Both the position numbers and the translations under genes were made by a program. Under the pieces are notes generated by a model that made no database searches, was not told the DNA's origin, and saw only the letters and a list, made by a program, of their open reading frames with translations. 64,000 nt of DNA from CAVALG01 sp045576295 (GTDB lineage Bacteria; Bacillota; Clostridia; Oscillospirales; Acutalibacteraceae), in assembly GCA_045576295.1 (NCBI GenBank), contig JAZNGF010000010.1, forward strand, positions 51,582 through 115,581. Reading direction: 5' to 3'. This document shows, in pieces, positions 19,566-28,006 of this stretch. Positions within the stretch are counted from its first letter, which is position 1. The number at the start of each line of letters is the position of its first letter.

Positions 19566-19710
19566 TAAATCACCTTTATTTGCTTTTCTTCATTCCCATT
19601 ATAGGGCATAAGCACTAAAAAAGCAATTCGGCAATAAAGGCAGAACAAACCAATATTTATGTTGGTTAGCGGTGCTTGATGATTTGCATAAAGATAGGGC
19701 GAATAAACGA

Positions 19711-19740
19711 AATGCTTGACCACACGGTCAAGCATTTTTT
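19711..19740. terminator. Terminator-like hairpin
   Basis: AATGCTTGACC and GGTCAAGCATT enclose the loop ACAC and are followed by TTTTTT on the plus strand. No plus-strand gene ends here. It may act for the minus-strand spoVAC or be part of the adjacent repeat cluster. Confidence 0.55.
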
Positions 19741-19742
19741 GC

Positions 19743-19815
19743 GGGTCGATGTGGGCATCGACCCATACAAACATTTAAGATACATATTGTAGGGGCGGAT
19801 GCCCACATCCGCCCG
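19743..19815. repeat. Intergenic palindromes including a GTAGGG-type element
   Basis: A GGGTCGATG hairpin at 19743-19764 is followed by GTAGGGGCGGATG-CCCA-CATCCGCCC at 19789-19814. The second palindrome recurs at 40543-40567 with the same CCCA loop and a compensating base-pair change, so it is a member of a dispersed structured repeat family. Confidence 0.75.
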
Positions 19816-20259
19816 TTAAAATAATGTTGTTATCCAATAGATCAATCCATAAACTACACTTGCTACCACGCCGTAGACGATGACCGGACCCGCTATTGTA
19901 AACATCTTCGCGCCAACGCCCATCACAAACCCCTCTTTTTTATATTCAATCGCGGGGGAGGCAACAGAATTTGCAAAACCTGTTATGGGCACAAGGGTTC
20001 CTGCGCCGCTGAATTTTGCAATTTTATCAAAAACGCCAAAGGCGGTTAACACCACCGCAATAAAAATCAGTGTTACAGGCACCGCCGCCTTAACGCCTTT
20101 TTCGGTAAGGTTGGTTGCGGTGTATAAATTTTGAAGTAGCTGACCTAAACAGCAGATTGCTCCGCCAACTATAAACGAGGCGATAAAATCTTTAAGTTTT
20201 GGCGAGCGTGGCTCGCTATTTTTAACCATTTTGCTGTATTCGTTTTTTGAAACACTCAT
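19816..20259 (-). CDS. spoVAC: Stage V sporulation protein AC
   Basis: SpoVAC is a membrane protein of the channel that moves Ca-dipicolinate into and out of spores. The 147-aa form starts at ATG 20259 with AAGGGG upstream; a longer frame to 20289 lacks a ribosome site. SFIVGGAICCLGQLLQNLY, FSGAGTLVPITGFANSVASPAIE and GVGAKMFTIAGPVIVYG are characteristic. The usual partners spoVAD and spoVAE are not adjacent. Confidence 0.92.
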   Translation of the reverse strand: MSVSKNEYSKMVKNSEPRSPKLKDFIASFIVGGAICCLGQLLQNLYTATNLTEKGVKAAVPVTLIFIAVVLTAFGVFDKIAKFSGAGTLVPITGFANSVASPAIEYKKEGFVMGVGAKMFTIAGPVIVYGVVASVVYGLIYWITTLF

Positions 20260-20290
20260 TTTAATTCCCCTTTGTTTGGTTGTTGCCAAT

Positions 20291-20319
20291 TAGTGTTTCC
20301 AAAAACGGCCGAATTAAAC
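20291..20319 (-). promoter_or_regulatory. Candidate forespore (sigma-F/G-type) promoter of spoVAC
   Basis: On the minus strand GTTTA (-35) is followed after 14 bp by GGAAACACTA, which matches the sigma-F -10 pattern GGnnAnAHTR. The spacing is about one base shorter than usual. The location 32 bp upstream of the start fits a forespore-expressed gene. Confidence 0.5.
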
Positions 20320-20327
20320 CTTAAAAG

Positions 20328-20362
20328 CGCAAAATAAGCAGCACTTCTTATCAGTGCTGCTT
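20328..20362 (-). terminator. Terminator of rpe-pyk
   Basis: AAGCAGCACT (20336-20345) pairs with 20353-20362. On the minus strand the stem is followed by ATTTT, just after the pyk stop. Confidence 0.8.
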
Positions 20363-20367
20363 TTAAG

Positions 20368-21783
20368 TTATTTATACTTTTCAACCTTAATCATATTAGT
20401 GTTGCCCGACTTACCGTTTGTAACGCCGCCGGTTATGATTATTTCATCGCCCGTTTTAAGCGACAACTGCTTTTGCGCCATTTTTTTAACGTGGAAGAAA
20501 AGAACCTCGGTTGAGGGGTACTCTTCACATAAAATGGGGGTAACGCCCCAAGAAAGCGCTAATTTTCGCCAGGTTTTTTCGTTGGTTGTAATGCCTAAAA
20601 TGTCAACAGGTGGGCGGAAACGAGAAACCATTCGAACAGTGATTCCCGAAATTGAGCAGGCGGCAATTGCCTTTGCGTTAATATCGATAGCCATGGCGCA
20701 GGTTGCGTGCGAAACGGCGTCAACCGTGTTGCTGATTTCAAAATCAGATGCGTAAAAACGCTTGTTGTAAGGAATGTTTTTCTCGGTGGCTTCGGCAATA
20801 AGTGCCATGGTTTTAACCGCCTCAACAGGGTATTTACCTGCGGCACTTTCGCCCGAAAGCATTATTGCGCTTGTTCCGTCATACACGGCGTTGGCAATGT
20901 CGGATATTTCGGCCCTGGTTGGGCGCGGGTTATATATCATCGATTCAAGCATTTCGGTTGCGGTTATAACGCGCTTGCCAAGCAGTCGGCATTTTGTTAT
21001 AAGCTTCTTTTGAATAGCGGGAAGTTCTTCAAACGGAATTTCAACGCCCATATCACCGCGGCCAATCATAATGCCGCCGCAAAGAGCACAGATTTCTTCA
21101 ACATTGTCAACACCCGATTGGTTTTCAAGCTTGGCAATAAGCTCGATGTTGTCGCTGTCGTTTATTTTTAAAAAGTTATGAATGTCGATAAGGTCTTGCG
21201 CGCAAGAAACGAACGAGCAGGCAATATAATCAATATCGTTTTGAATGCCGAAAAGTATATCGCTTTTATCCTGTTCGCTTAAATATTCCTGCTTTAAAAC
21301 CTTGCCCGGGAAGCTCATACTCTTGCGGTTTGAAAGCTCGCCCCCGATTAAAACGGTGCATTCAATATCGGTTTCGGTTATATTATCAACCATAAACGAC
21401 AAAAGCCCGTTGTTAAGCAGTATGGTATCGCCCGCCATAAGGTCGTTCGTGAGCCCCTTGTAGCTAACAGAAACGCGGGTTTCGTCGCCTTCGATATCAT
21501 CGGTTGTGAAGGTGAATTTGGCGCCGTTTTCTAACCACACCTTGCCGTTTTTAAATGTTTTAATGCGGTATTCAGGGCCCTTTGTGTCGAGCATGATGGC
21601 AATGGGCAGGTCTAAATCGGTTCTAACCTTTTTAACAAGCTCGATATTCCTTTTATGGTCTTCATGGGTGCCGTGCGAAAAGTTAAGCCTTGCAACGTTC
21701 ATTCCCGCAAGCGCCATTTGGCGAAGGGTTTCTTCGTTGTTGCAGGCAGGCCCAAGAGTGCATACTATTTTAGTTTTTCTCAT
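20368..21783 (-). CDS. pyk: Pyruvate kinase
   Basis: This glycolytic enzyme makes pyruvate and ATP from phosphoenolpyruvate. It has 471 aa, without the extra C-terminal PEP-utilising domain of many Bacillus enzymes. Motifs include LNFSHGTHEDH, MLDTKGPEYRI, IMIGRGDMGVEI and TATEMLESM. It lies 42 nt after rpe with AAGGAGAAGG upstream, so the two probably form an operon. Confidence 0.96.
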   Translation of the reverse strand: MRKTKIVCTLGPACNNEETLRQMALAGMNVARLNFSHGTHEDHKRNIELVKKVRTDLDLPIAIMLDTKGPEYRIKTFKNGKVWLENGAKFTFTTDDIEGDETRVSVSYKGLTNDLMAGDTILLNNGLLSFMVDNITETDIECTVLIGGELSNRKSMSFPGKVLKQEYLSEQDKSDILFGIQNDIDYIACSFVSCAQDLIDIHNFLKINDSDNIELIAKLENQSGVDNVEEICALCGGIMIGRGDMGVEIPFEELPAIQKKLITKCRLLGKRVITATEMLESMIYNPRPTRAEISDIANAVYDGTSAIMLSGESAAGKYPVEAVKTMALIAEATEKNIPYNKRFYASDFEISNTVDAVSHATCAMAIDINAKAIAACSISGITVRMVSRFRPPVDILGITTNEKTWRKLALSWGVTPILCEEYPSTEVLFFHVKKMAQKQLSLKTGDEIIITGGVTNGKSGNTNMIKVEKYK

Positions 21784-21825
21784 AACCTTCTCCTTAAAGC
21801 GCGAACATAGCCGCTTTTTTAGTTA

Positions 21826-22470
21826 TTATAAATTTTGCAGTGATTTAACCGCTGAAACCTTGTCGTCGCAATTAAATAAAAAGCTTCCTGCAACCAAAAC
21901 ATTGGCGCCCGCTTCAACCGCTAAAACAGCGGTTTCGGCGTTGATGCCACCGTCAACCTCTAAATCAATTTGAAGATTTTGCCTTTCGGCTTCGGTGCGA
22001 AGTTTTTCGAGCTTTTCAAGGCTCGAGTGCATAAAGCCTTGGCCGCCAAACCCCGGCTCAACCGACATTACAAGAACCATATCGCAATAAGGCAAGAATT
22101 CAAAAATTTCTTCTGCTTTGGTGCAGGGTTTTATAGTAAGGCAAGATTTAACCCCGTTTTCCCTTATTTTTAAAAGGGTTTCCTTAACGGGCGAATTCGC
22201 TTCATAGTGAAAACCTAAAATATCGGCCGCTTTTGAAAATTCGTCGATATATCGGTGCGGGCGGTCGATCATAAGGTGAATATCAAGTGGCAGGTTGGTG
22301 TGCGCCTTAATGGCGTTAATCACCGGCATACCAAACGAAATGTTGGGAACAAAAATGCCGTCCATTACATCAAGGTGGAGCATATCGGTTCCGGCATTTT
22401 CAAACTCCTTTAATGTTTCTGAAAGGGTAAGGAAATCGGCCGTTAAAACCGAGGGGGAAACCTTTATCAT
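21826..22470 (-). CDS. rpe: Ribulose-phosphate 3-epimerase
   Basis: This pentose-phosphate enzyme is a TIM barrel with LHLDVMDGIFVPNISFG and MSVEPGFGGQGF. Start ATG 22470 (MIKVSPSVLTADF) fits the family; a frame extension to 22485 is less likely. It is first in the rpe-pyk operon and divergent from comM. Confidence 0.95.
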   Translation of the reverse strand: MIKVSPSVLTADFLTLSETLKEFENAGTDMLHLDVMDGIFVPNISFGMPVINAIKAHTNLPLDIHLMIDRPHRYIDEFSKAADILGFHYEANSPVKETLLKIRENGVKSCLTIKPCTKAEEIFEFLPYCDMVLVMSVEPGFGGQGFMHSSLEKLEKLRTEAERQNLQIDLEVDGGINAETAVLAVEAGANVLVAGSFLFNCDDKVSAVKSLQNL

Positions 22471-22505
22471 TAAAATCACATCCATCTGTGCATATTTTCA
22501 ACTTT

Positions 22506-22534
22506 ATTTTACAACGAAACCGCAAATTTTACAA
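22506..22534 (-). promoter_or_regulatory. Sigma-A promoter of rpe-pyk
   Basis: On the minus strand TTGTAA, a 17-bp spacer and TAAAAT lie 36 bp before the rpe start. Confidence 0.65.
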
Positions 22535-22552
22535 CAGATTTTAGCAAAGTTA

Positions 22553-22581
22553 TTGATAAATACGAACCGATAAAATATAAT
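22553..22581 (+). promoter_or_regulatory. Sigma-A promoter of comM
   Basis: TTGATA (22553-22558), a 17-bp spacer and TATAAT (22576-22581) lie 50 bp upstream of the start, divergent from the rpe promoter. Confidence 0.7.
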
Positions 22582-22630
22582 TTAGTTATAAGTTTTCCAA
22601 ATATTAAAAAATAATTCAAATGGTGATAAA

Positions 22631-24160
22631 ATGTATTCAAAACAAACAAGCTGCGGCCTTTGCGGAATCGATGGCTTTGCAGTAACGGTTGAAACCGATA
22701 TTTCGGCGGGTATGCCCGGGTTCGACATTGTGGGCCTGCCCGATGCGGCGGTTAAGGAATCGAAAAACCGCGTTAAGGCGGCGCTTAAAAACAATGGTTT
22801 CACCCTGCCTGCAAGCTCGGTTACCGTGAACTTAGCGCCCGCCGGCGTTAGGAAAGAGGGCGCCGTTTATGATTTACCCATATTTGTGTCGATTCTTGAT
22901 GCAATGGGTGTTATTAAAACCGATTGTGGGAGCAGTGTTTATGTTGGCGAGGTGGCGCTAAATGGCGAGGTTCGCGCCGTTAAGGGCGTGCTTGCTATGG
23001 TTATCTTTGCAAAAAACGCGGGCTACCGCGAAATATTCATCCCCCACGATAATGCCGCCGAAGCGCAGGTTGTTGAAGGCATTAACATTTACCCTGTTAA
23101 AACGGTGCAAAGCCTTATAGAGCACATAAAGGGCGAAAACTTAATTTCATCCCTTGAATATGCGCCCGTAACGCCCGAGCAGATTATGTATGACGTTGAT
23201 TTTAGCGAGGTTCGTGGGCAATACGCCGCCAAAAAAGCGCTCGAAATAGCGGCGGCAGGCGGGCATAATGTTCTGCTTGTGGGGCCCCCGGGCTCAGGCA
23301 AAAGTATGCTTGCCAAACGGCTTCCCACAATTTTGCCGCAAATGACCTTTGAAGAATCGCTTGAAACTACTATTATCCATTCGGTTGCTGGGGTTTTACC
23401 GCGCGGAAAATCAATTCTCTCGGCAAGGCCGTTTAGAAGCCCGCACTACACCGCGTCAATCGCGGGGCTAACGGGCGGCGGCGCTGTTCCGCGCCCCGGG
23501 GAAATTTCTCTTGCGAACAACGGCGTTTTGTTTCTTGATGAGCTGCCCGAATTCTCGCGCCACACAATGGAGGCGCTTCGTGCACCGCTTGAAGACGGAA
23601 CGGTTACCATTTCTCGCTCGCTTATGAGCATTACATACCCCTGTTCAATAACCTTGGTTGCCGCAATGAACCCGTGCCCTTGCGGATATTTTGGGAGCAC
23701 CGCAAAAAAATGCACCTGCAGTGAAAATGCGGTTCGCAATTATTTGGGTAAAATTTCAGGCCCAATGCTTGATAGATTAGATATTCACGTTGAGGTTCCT
23801 GCCGTGAATTATGACGAACTAAATGGCTGTGGTGCTGCGGAGGAAACCAGCGCCGATATTGCAAAGCGCGTTGCCGCCGCACGAAAAATTCAAAGTGAGC
23901 GTTATAAAGGGCTTGACATAACCTGCAACGCGCGGCTAACGCCTTCGCTTATTCGGCAGTTTTGCACCTTAACCCCCGCGGCCGAAAGGGCGCTGCGCAC
24001 CGCGTTTGAATCGCTTGGGATGTCGGCCCGCAGTCACGACAGAATTTTAAAGGTTGCCCGCACAATTGCTGATATCGACGGCGCCGAGCAGATAGATTTA
24101 AAGCACATTTCATCGGCAATACAATACCGCTCACTCGACGGCAAGTATTGGAGTAATTGA
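22631..24160 (+). CDS. comM: YifB/ComM family Mg-chelatase-like AAA+ ATPase
   Basis: This 509-aa protein has an N-terminal Lon-like domain, an AAA+ core with Walker A GPPGSGKS near residue 218 and Walker B LFLDELPEFSR, the CPCGYFG zinc-like block and a C-terminal Mg-chelatase lid. ComM in naturally transformable bacteria is a helicase that extends recombination during transformation. comEC at 45.6 kb is another competence-type gene in the window. Competence itself is not shown. Confidence 0.93.
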   Translation: MYSKQTSCGLCGIDGFAVTVETDISAGMPGFDIVGLPDAAVKESKNRVKAALKNNGFTLPASSVTVNLAPAGVRKEGAVYDLPIFVSILDAMGVIKTDCGSSVYVGEVALNGEVRAVKGVLAMVIFAKNAGYREIFIPHDNAAEAQVVEGINIYPVKTVQSLIEHIKGENLISSLEYAPVTPEQIMYDVDFSEVRGQYAAKKALEIAAAGGHNVLLVGPPGSGKSMLAKRLPTILPQMTFEESLETTIIHSVAGVLPRGKSILSARPFRSPHYTASIAGLTGGGAVPRPGEISLANNGVLFLDELPEFSRHTMEALRAPLEDGTVTISRSLMSITYPCSITLVAAMNPCPCGYFGSTAKKCTCSENAVRNYLGKISGPMLDRLDIHVEVPAVNYDELNGCGAAEETSADIAKRVAAARKIQSERYKGLDITCNARLTPSLIRQFCTLTPAAERALRTAFESLGMSARSHDRILKVARTIADIDGAEQIDLKHISSAIQYRSLDGKYWSN

Positions 24161-24170
24161 TGATGTTATA

Positions 24171-24208
24171 AAAAAGCAGTTATGAGTTTGTTCTCATAAC
24201 TGCTTTTA
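24171..24208. terminator. Bidirectional terminator between comM and the UPF0210 gene
   Basis: AGCAGTTATGAG pairs with CTCATAACTGCT across a 5-6 nt loop, with A-rich and T-rich flanks. Confidence 0.9.
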
Positions 24209-24219
24209 TAGTTGCTTTT

Positions 24220-25578
24220 TTAGTTTTTAAGGCTTTGCATGGGGGCGGGGATTCTGCCGCCGCGAGAAATGAATTTTGAATTATCATACATATTTATATC
24301 CATAATAGGCCCGCCACCGAGAAGCCCGCCGAATGATAATTCTTCACCCACCTTTTTGCCGATTGCAGGTATAAGCCTAACAGCGGTGGTTTTTGAGTTA
24401 ACCATACCAATTGCCGCTTCATCGGCTATAATTCCCGAAATTACGCAATCGGGTGTGTCGCCCGGGATGTTTATCATATCAAGCCCAACAGAGCAAACGG
24501 CTGTCATAGCTTCGAGTTTATGAAGTGTGAGCGAACCGCAACGTGCGGCATCTATCATGCCTGCGTCTTCGGTTACGGGGATGAATGCGCCCGAAAGGCC
24601 GCCAACGTGGTTGGTTGCCATAACGCCGCCTTTTTTAACTGCGTCGTTTAGCATTGCAAGTGCGGCAGTTGTGCCGTATGCTCCGCAGCTTTCAAGGCCG
24701 ATTTCTTCTAAAATATGTGCAACTGAGTCGCCAACTGCGGGGGTTGGCGCAAGCGAAAGGTCAACAATTCCAAACGGAACGCCAAGCCTATGTGAAGCTA
24801 AGTTTGCAACAAGCTGGCCCATACGGGTGATTTTAAAGGCAGTGCGCTTAATAAGCTCTGCAACGCCTGTCATATCAAGGCCTTTTGATTTTGCAATGGC
24901 CGCGCGAACAACACCGGGGCCTGAAACGCCAACATTAATAACGCAGTCGGGCTCGCCAACGCCGTGAAATGCGCCTGCCATAAAGGGGTTGTCTTCAGGG
25001 GCGTTGCAAAGAACAACCAACTTTGCCGCGCCAATGCAGTCGCGATCAGCTGTTATTTCGGCGGTTTTTTTGATAACCTTGCCCATAAGTGCCACTGCAT
25101 CCATATTAATGCCCGCTTTTGTTGAACCAATATTAACCGAAGCGCAGATGTGATCGGTTACGCTTAACGCTTCGGGAATGCTTTCAATCAGCTCGCGGTC
25201 GCCCGCGCTGAAACCCTTTTGAACAAGGGCTGAATACCCGCCGATAAAGTTAACTCCAATTGCGTTTGCCGCCTTTTCTAAAGCCTTTGCAAACTTAACA
25301 ACATCGCGGCTTTTGGTTGCCGCCGCAATCATTGCAATGGGTGTTACCGAAACACGCTTATTAATTATCGGAATGCCAAGTTCCTTTTCGATCTGCTCGC
25401 AGGTTGATACAAGGTTCTGCGCCTTGGCAACAATTTTGTTGTAAACATTTTGGCAGGCTTTGTCGATATCAGGGTCGATACAGTCAAGAAGTGAAATACC
25501 CATGGTAACCGTTCTTATATCAAGGTTCTCATGGTCGATCATATTAATAGTTTCAAGAATATCTTTTGTGTTAATCAT
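24220..25578 (-). CDS. UPF0210 (DUF711) family protein
   Basis: This 452-aa conserved protein has MINTKDILETINMIDHENLDIRTVTMGISLLDC at its start and a glycine-rich GGLLGGGPIMD near the end. The family is often annotated 'PFL-like', but no glycyl-radical motif is seen and the function is unknown. It is consistently paired with a small ACT protein, as here (14 nt apart). Confidence 0.88.
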   Translation of the reverse strand: MINTKDILETINMIDHENLDIRTVTMGISLLDCIDPDIDKACQNVYNKIVAKAQNLVSTCEQIEKELGIPIINKRVSVTPIAMIAAATKSRDVVKFAKALEKAANAIGVNFIGGYSALVQKGFSAGDRELIESIPEALSVTDHICASVNIGSTKAGINMDAVALMGKVIKKTAEITADRDCIGAAKLVVLCNAPEDNPFMAGAFHGVGEPDCVINVGVSGPGVVRAAIAKSKGLDMTGVAELIKRTAFKITRMGQLVANLASHRLGVPFGIVDLSLAPTPAVGDSVAHILEEIGLESCGAYGTTAALAMLNDAVKKGGVMATNHVGGLSGAFIPVTEDAGMIDAARCGSLTLHKLEAMTAVCSVGLDMINIPGDTPDCVISGIIADEAAIGMVNSKTTAVRLIPAIGKKVGEELSFGGLLGGGPIMDINMYDNSKFISRGGRIPAPMQSLKN

Positions 25579-25592
25579 AGTCAGTTCACCGC

Positions 25593-25862
25593 TTAAATCC
25601 TATGCATAGAATTGAAAATATCTTCGTGCATAACGTGAATTTTCATGCTCATATCTTCGCCGAGCTTTGAAGTGCTGTCGGCAAATGTTCCGAAATCGGT
25701 GTTAAGCTCTGAAATGTCGCAAATCATAACCATGCAAAACATTCCATCGAGAACGCTCTGCGAAACATCGTTTATGTTAACGTTAAACTTTGCGCACTGT
25801 TCAGACACTTTTGCAAGAATGCCAACTGAATCTTTTCCAACAACGGTTAAAACGGCTCTCAT
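25593..25862 (-). CDS. UPF0237 ACT-domain protein
   Basis: An 89-aa single ACT domain (MRAVLTVVGKDSVGILAKV...NINDVSQSVLDG) that probably senses an amino acid or small ligand for the UPF0210 partner downstream. An ATG at 25871 also exists, but it lies only 2 nt from AGGAAGG, so 25862 is preferred. Confidence 0.88.
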   Translation of the reverse strand: MRAVLTVVGKDSVGILAKVSEQCAKFNVNINDVSQSVLDGMFCMVMICDISELNTDFGTFADSTSKLGEDMSMKIHVMHEDIFNSMHRI

Positions 25863-25903
25863 TAAAATCATACCTTCCTATATAACTTACTTTACAAATA
25901 TTT

Positions 25904-25932
25904 ATAATACCACAAACCGCGAAAAATGTAAA
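25904..25932 (-). promoter_or_regulatory. Sigma-A promoter of the ACT-UPF0210 pair
   Basis: On the minus strand TTTACA, a 17-bp spacer and TATTAT lie about 40 bp before the start. Confidence 0.65.
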
Positions 25933-25959
25933 TAACAAGATGATTTTTTCACTTATGTA

Positions 25960-25968
25960 TGCTACAAT
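25960..25968 (+). promoter_or_regulatory. Extended -10 promoter candidate of ispE
   Basis: TGCTACAAT (TG-n-TACAAT) lies 44 bp before the start. The -35 region is poor, which an extended -10 could offset. Confidence 0.45.
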
Positions 25969-26011
25969 ATTATAAGTAAAGATTAAAATTTATTGATTAT
26001 AGGGTGTTTAT

Positions 26012-26875
26012 ATGCAAAAAACTGTTAAAGCAAATGCGAAAATCAACCTGTTTTTAAGCGTGTTAGGAAGGCTCGATAACGGCTACCACGAGCTTGAAAC
26101 CGTTATGCAGTCGGTTAGCCTTTGTGATGTTATAACCGTTAAAAAAACTGCGGGTGGCGTGAACGTGCGCTTTGATTTAGAAACTTTAAACGGCGGCAGT
26201 AACACGGTACTTTCAGCGGCGGAACTGTTTTTCGATGCCGCGGAAACTCCGGGCGGCGCCGAAATATATGTGCAAAAGAATATACCGCTCGCTTCCGGTA
26301 TGGGCGGCGGCAGTGCCGATGCGGCGGCGGTTATAAACACCTTAAATGAGCTTTACGGCAACCCGCTTTCACGAGATGATGTTATGAAGATTGCTTTACA
26401 GGTTGGCGCCGATGTTCCGTTCTGCATAGATGGCGGAACAGCACTTTGCGGCGGAGTTGGCGAAAAAATCACACCTTTAAATAATATGCCGCAGTGCTTT
26501 ATAGTGCTCAGCGTTAATGACCATAAAAAATCGACTGCCGAGGCATATTCGGCAATCGATAGTTTGCAGGGCGATTTTCGCCCGAGTTCGGCCGGTATTC
26601 AAACCGCTATTAATAGTGGCAATATTAACGGCATTTGCGAAAATCTTTATAACACCTTTGCAGAGGTTGTTGATAAAGAAAAGCTGCGTGAAATTACAAC
26701 GGTTATGCAAAACAGCACAGCTAAAGGCTTTAATTTAAGCGGCGCAGGCCCAACCGTTTTCGGCATATTCGATTCAAAGCCGGCCGCCGAAGAATGTTTG
26801 AAGCAGTTGAACGCCTTTTGCCGTTTTGCGGCGGTGTGCACCCCTGCGCAGTGCGGGTGCGAGCAGGCCGATTAA
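26012..26875 (+). CDS. ispE: 4-diphosphocytidyl-2-C-methyl-D-erythritol kinase
   Basis: This GHMP kinase of the MEP isoprenoid pathway has 287 aa. KANAKINLFLSVLGRLDNGYHELETVMQ near the N-terminus and the ATP loop PLASGMGGGSADAAA near residue 90 are diagnostic. It is convergent with the small hypothetical genes that follow; the stops abut. Confidence 0.96.
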   Translation: MQKTVKANAKINLFLSVLGRLDNGYHELETVMQSVSLCDVITVKKTAGGVNVRFDLETLNGGSNTVLSAAELFFDAAETPGGAEIYVQKNIPLASGMGGGSADAAAVINTLNELYGNPLSRDDVMKIALQVGADVPFCIDGGTALCGGVGEKITPLNNMPQCFIVLSVNDHKKSTAEAYSAIDSLQGDFRPSSAGIQTAINSGNINGICENLYNTFAEVVDKEKLREITTVMQNSTAKGFNLSGAGPTVFGIFDSKPAAEECLKQLNAFCRFAAVCTPAQCGCEQAD

Positions 26876-27295
26876 CTATAGCATTATGTAGATAAGCGCA
26901 AGGGTTAACAGGTCATCGCTTTTCTCGCCCGAAATCATTAAAAATATCATTATAATTATTATAATATCGTTATCAATTCCCGTTTTGCCAAGCCCTAACA
27001 TTTTAAGTATCCCTGCGGGGCTTAATTTGCCTAAAGCTCCGCCGTCTTGGCTCTTGCTACGCGGCTCGTTTAGGTTCTGCTCGTTAGCGCTTTGGGTGTG
27101 TGCAGGGGCTTCGCTTTGGCTGTGCCCTTCGTATTGCCGCGGCCGCGCAGTGTGCGGGGTGAACGGGTTTGAGCGGTAACCGGGCCTTGATTCTCCAAGC
27201 GGCCTTACAAAGTCGGGCATTGGCGGCATATTTTGCCTGAAGTTTTGGTTGTTTTGTTGCCGGTTTGAGCCTGAAGAGCTATCGTTTTGAGCCAT
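26876..27295 (-). CDS. Hypothetical protein, Pro/Asn-rich with acidic-hydrophobic C-terminus
   Basis: This 139-aa protein has a disordered N-terminal two-thirds rich in N, Q, S, P and R and a C-terminal tail IDNDIIIIIMIFLMISGEKSDD followed by another hydrophobic run. Tails alternating acidic and short aliphatic stretches occur in small clostridial proteins, often sporulation-linked (from memory, not verified). It is the last gene of a three-gene minus-strand operon with 27320 and 27690. The function is unknown. Confidence 0.65.
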   Translation of the reverse strand: MAQNDSSSGSNRQQNNQNFRQNMPPMPDFVRPLGESRPGYRSNPFTPHTARPRQYEGHSQSEAPAHTQSANEQNLNEPRSKSQDGGALGKLSPAGILKMLGLGKTGIDNDIIIIIMIFLMISGEKSDDLLTLALIYIML

Positions 27296-27319
27296 TTTAT
27301 TTCACCCCTTTTGTAAAGT

Positions 27320-27685
27320 TTAACCCAGCAGATTTTTTAAAATTCCCTGTTCCTTAAGTATTGGCAAAACAGAGATAACCTTTAGCATTTTAACGGCGCC
27401 GTCAACCCGTTCGCGCCGTTTTTCGCTAAGATAGGGTTTAAGTGCAAACAAAAGCCTTGCGCGGTCGTCGTTGGAGTCTGATTTCAGCGCCCCGATTACC
27501 GACATTATCGCTGCAGGGTCTAACCCGCCGAAAAGGTCGTCTGCCCCTGCGGGTTTTATTGGTGAGTTTATTTCAGGGGTGGCGGGTTCTTGCCCCCCTG
27601 AAAACAATGAATCGGCAACCTGTTTTAGGTTTTTGAGAGCTTCGGGGTCGCTCATTATTTCGGTTAATTTTTCGCTAATATCCAA
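27320..27685 (-). CDS. Conserved hypothetical protein (helical, 121 aa)
   Basis: The protein has a helical N-terminus (MDISEKLTEIMSDPEALKNLKQVADSLF), a short variable linker, and a helical C-terminal block (PAAIMSVIGALKSDSNDDRARLLFALKPYLSEKRRERVDGAVKMLKV). I do not recognise a named family. It lies 4 nt after the 27690 gene, which has a similar helical, Q/L-rich composition. Confidence 0.65.
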   Translation of the reverse strand: MDISEKLTEIMSDPEALKNLKQVADSLFSGGQEPATPEINSPIKPAGADDLFGGLDPAAIMSVIGALKSDSNDDRARLLFALKPYLSEKRRERVDGAVKMLKVISVLPILKEQGILKNLLG

Positions 27686-27689
27686 CCTA

Positions 27690-27932
27690 TCACCCTTTTC
27701 CGCCCATTAGCATTTTTAAAAGTTTTTGTGCCTTTTCGCTTTGTAACAGCTTTTCAAGCTGATCTTTATCTGATAAAACTTCTTGAACCTTGTCGGCCTG
27801 GTTTTTGGGCAGGTTTTTCATTATGTTGTTTAGTTCACCGTTTTGCGCCGAATTTTGAAGTTGTTCGGGTGTTACGCCTAATTTTTTCGATGCCATATTA
27901 AGCATTTCGTTGTTTAACTGGTTATTGTTCAT
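27690..27932 (-). CDS. Small helical hypothetical protein (80 aa)
   Basis: This is the first gene of the three-gene set. It is made of short amphipathic helices (KKLGVTPEQLQNSAQNGELNNIMKNLPKNQADKVQEVLSDKDQLEKLL) and ends in MLMGGKG. It has no signal peptide and no known function. Confidence 0.65.
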   Translation of the reverse strand: MNNNQLNNEMLNMASKKLGVTPEQLQNSAQNGELNNIMKNLPKNQADKVQEVLSDKDQLEKLLQSEKAQKLLKMLMGGKG

Positions 27933-28006
27933 TGAAATTCACTCCGTTTACGTTTATTATATTTTATGAAAGAGCCTTAAAAGGTATGCAGAAAGGAGGA
28001 TTTTTT

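Noticed and set aside
19565..19774. Minus-strand frame of 69 codons upstream of the radical SAM gene
   Set aside because: It runs through hairpins and the repeat element and has no ribosome site.
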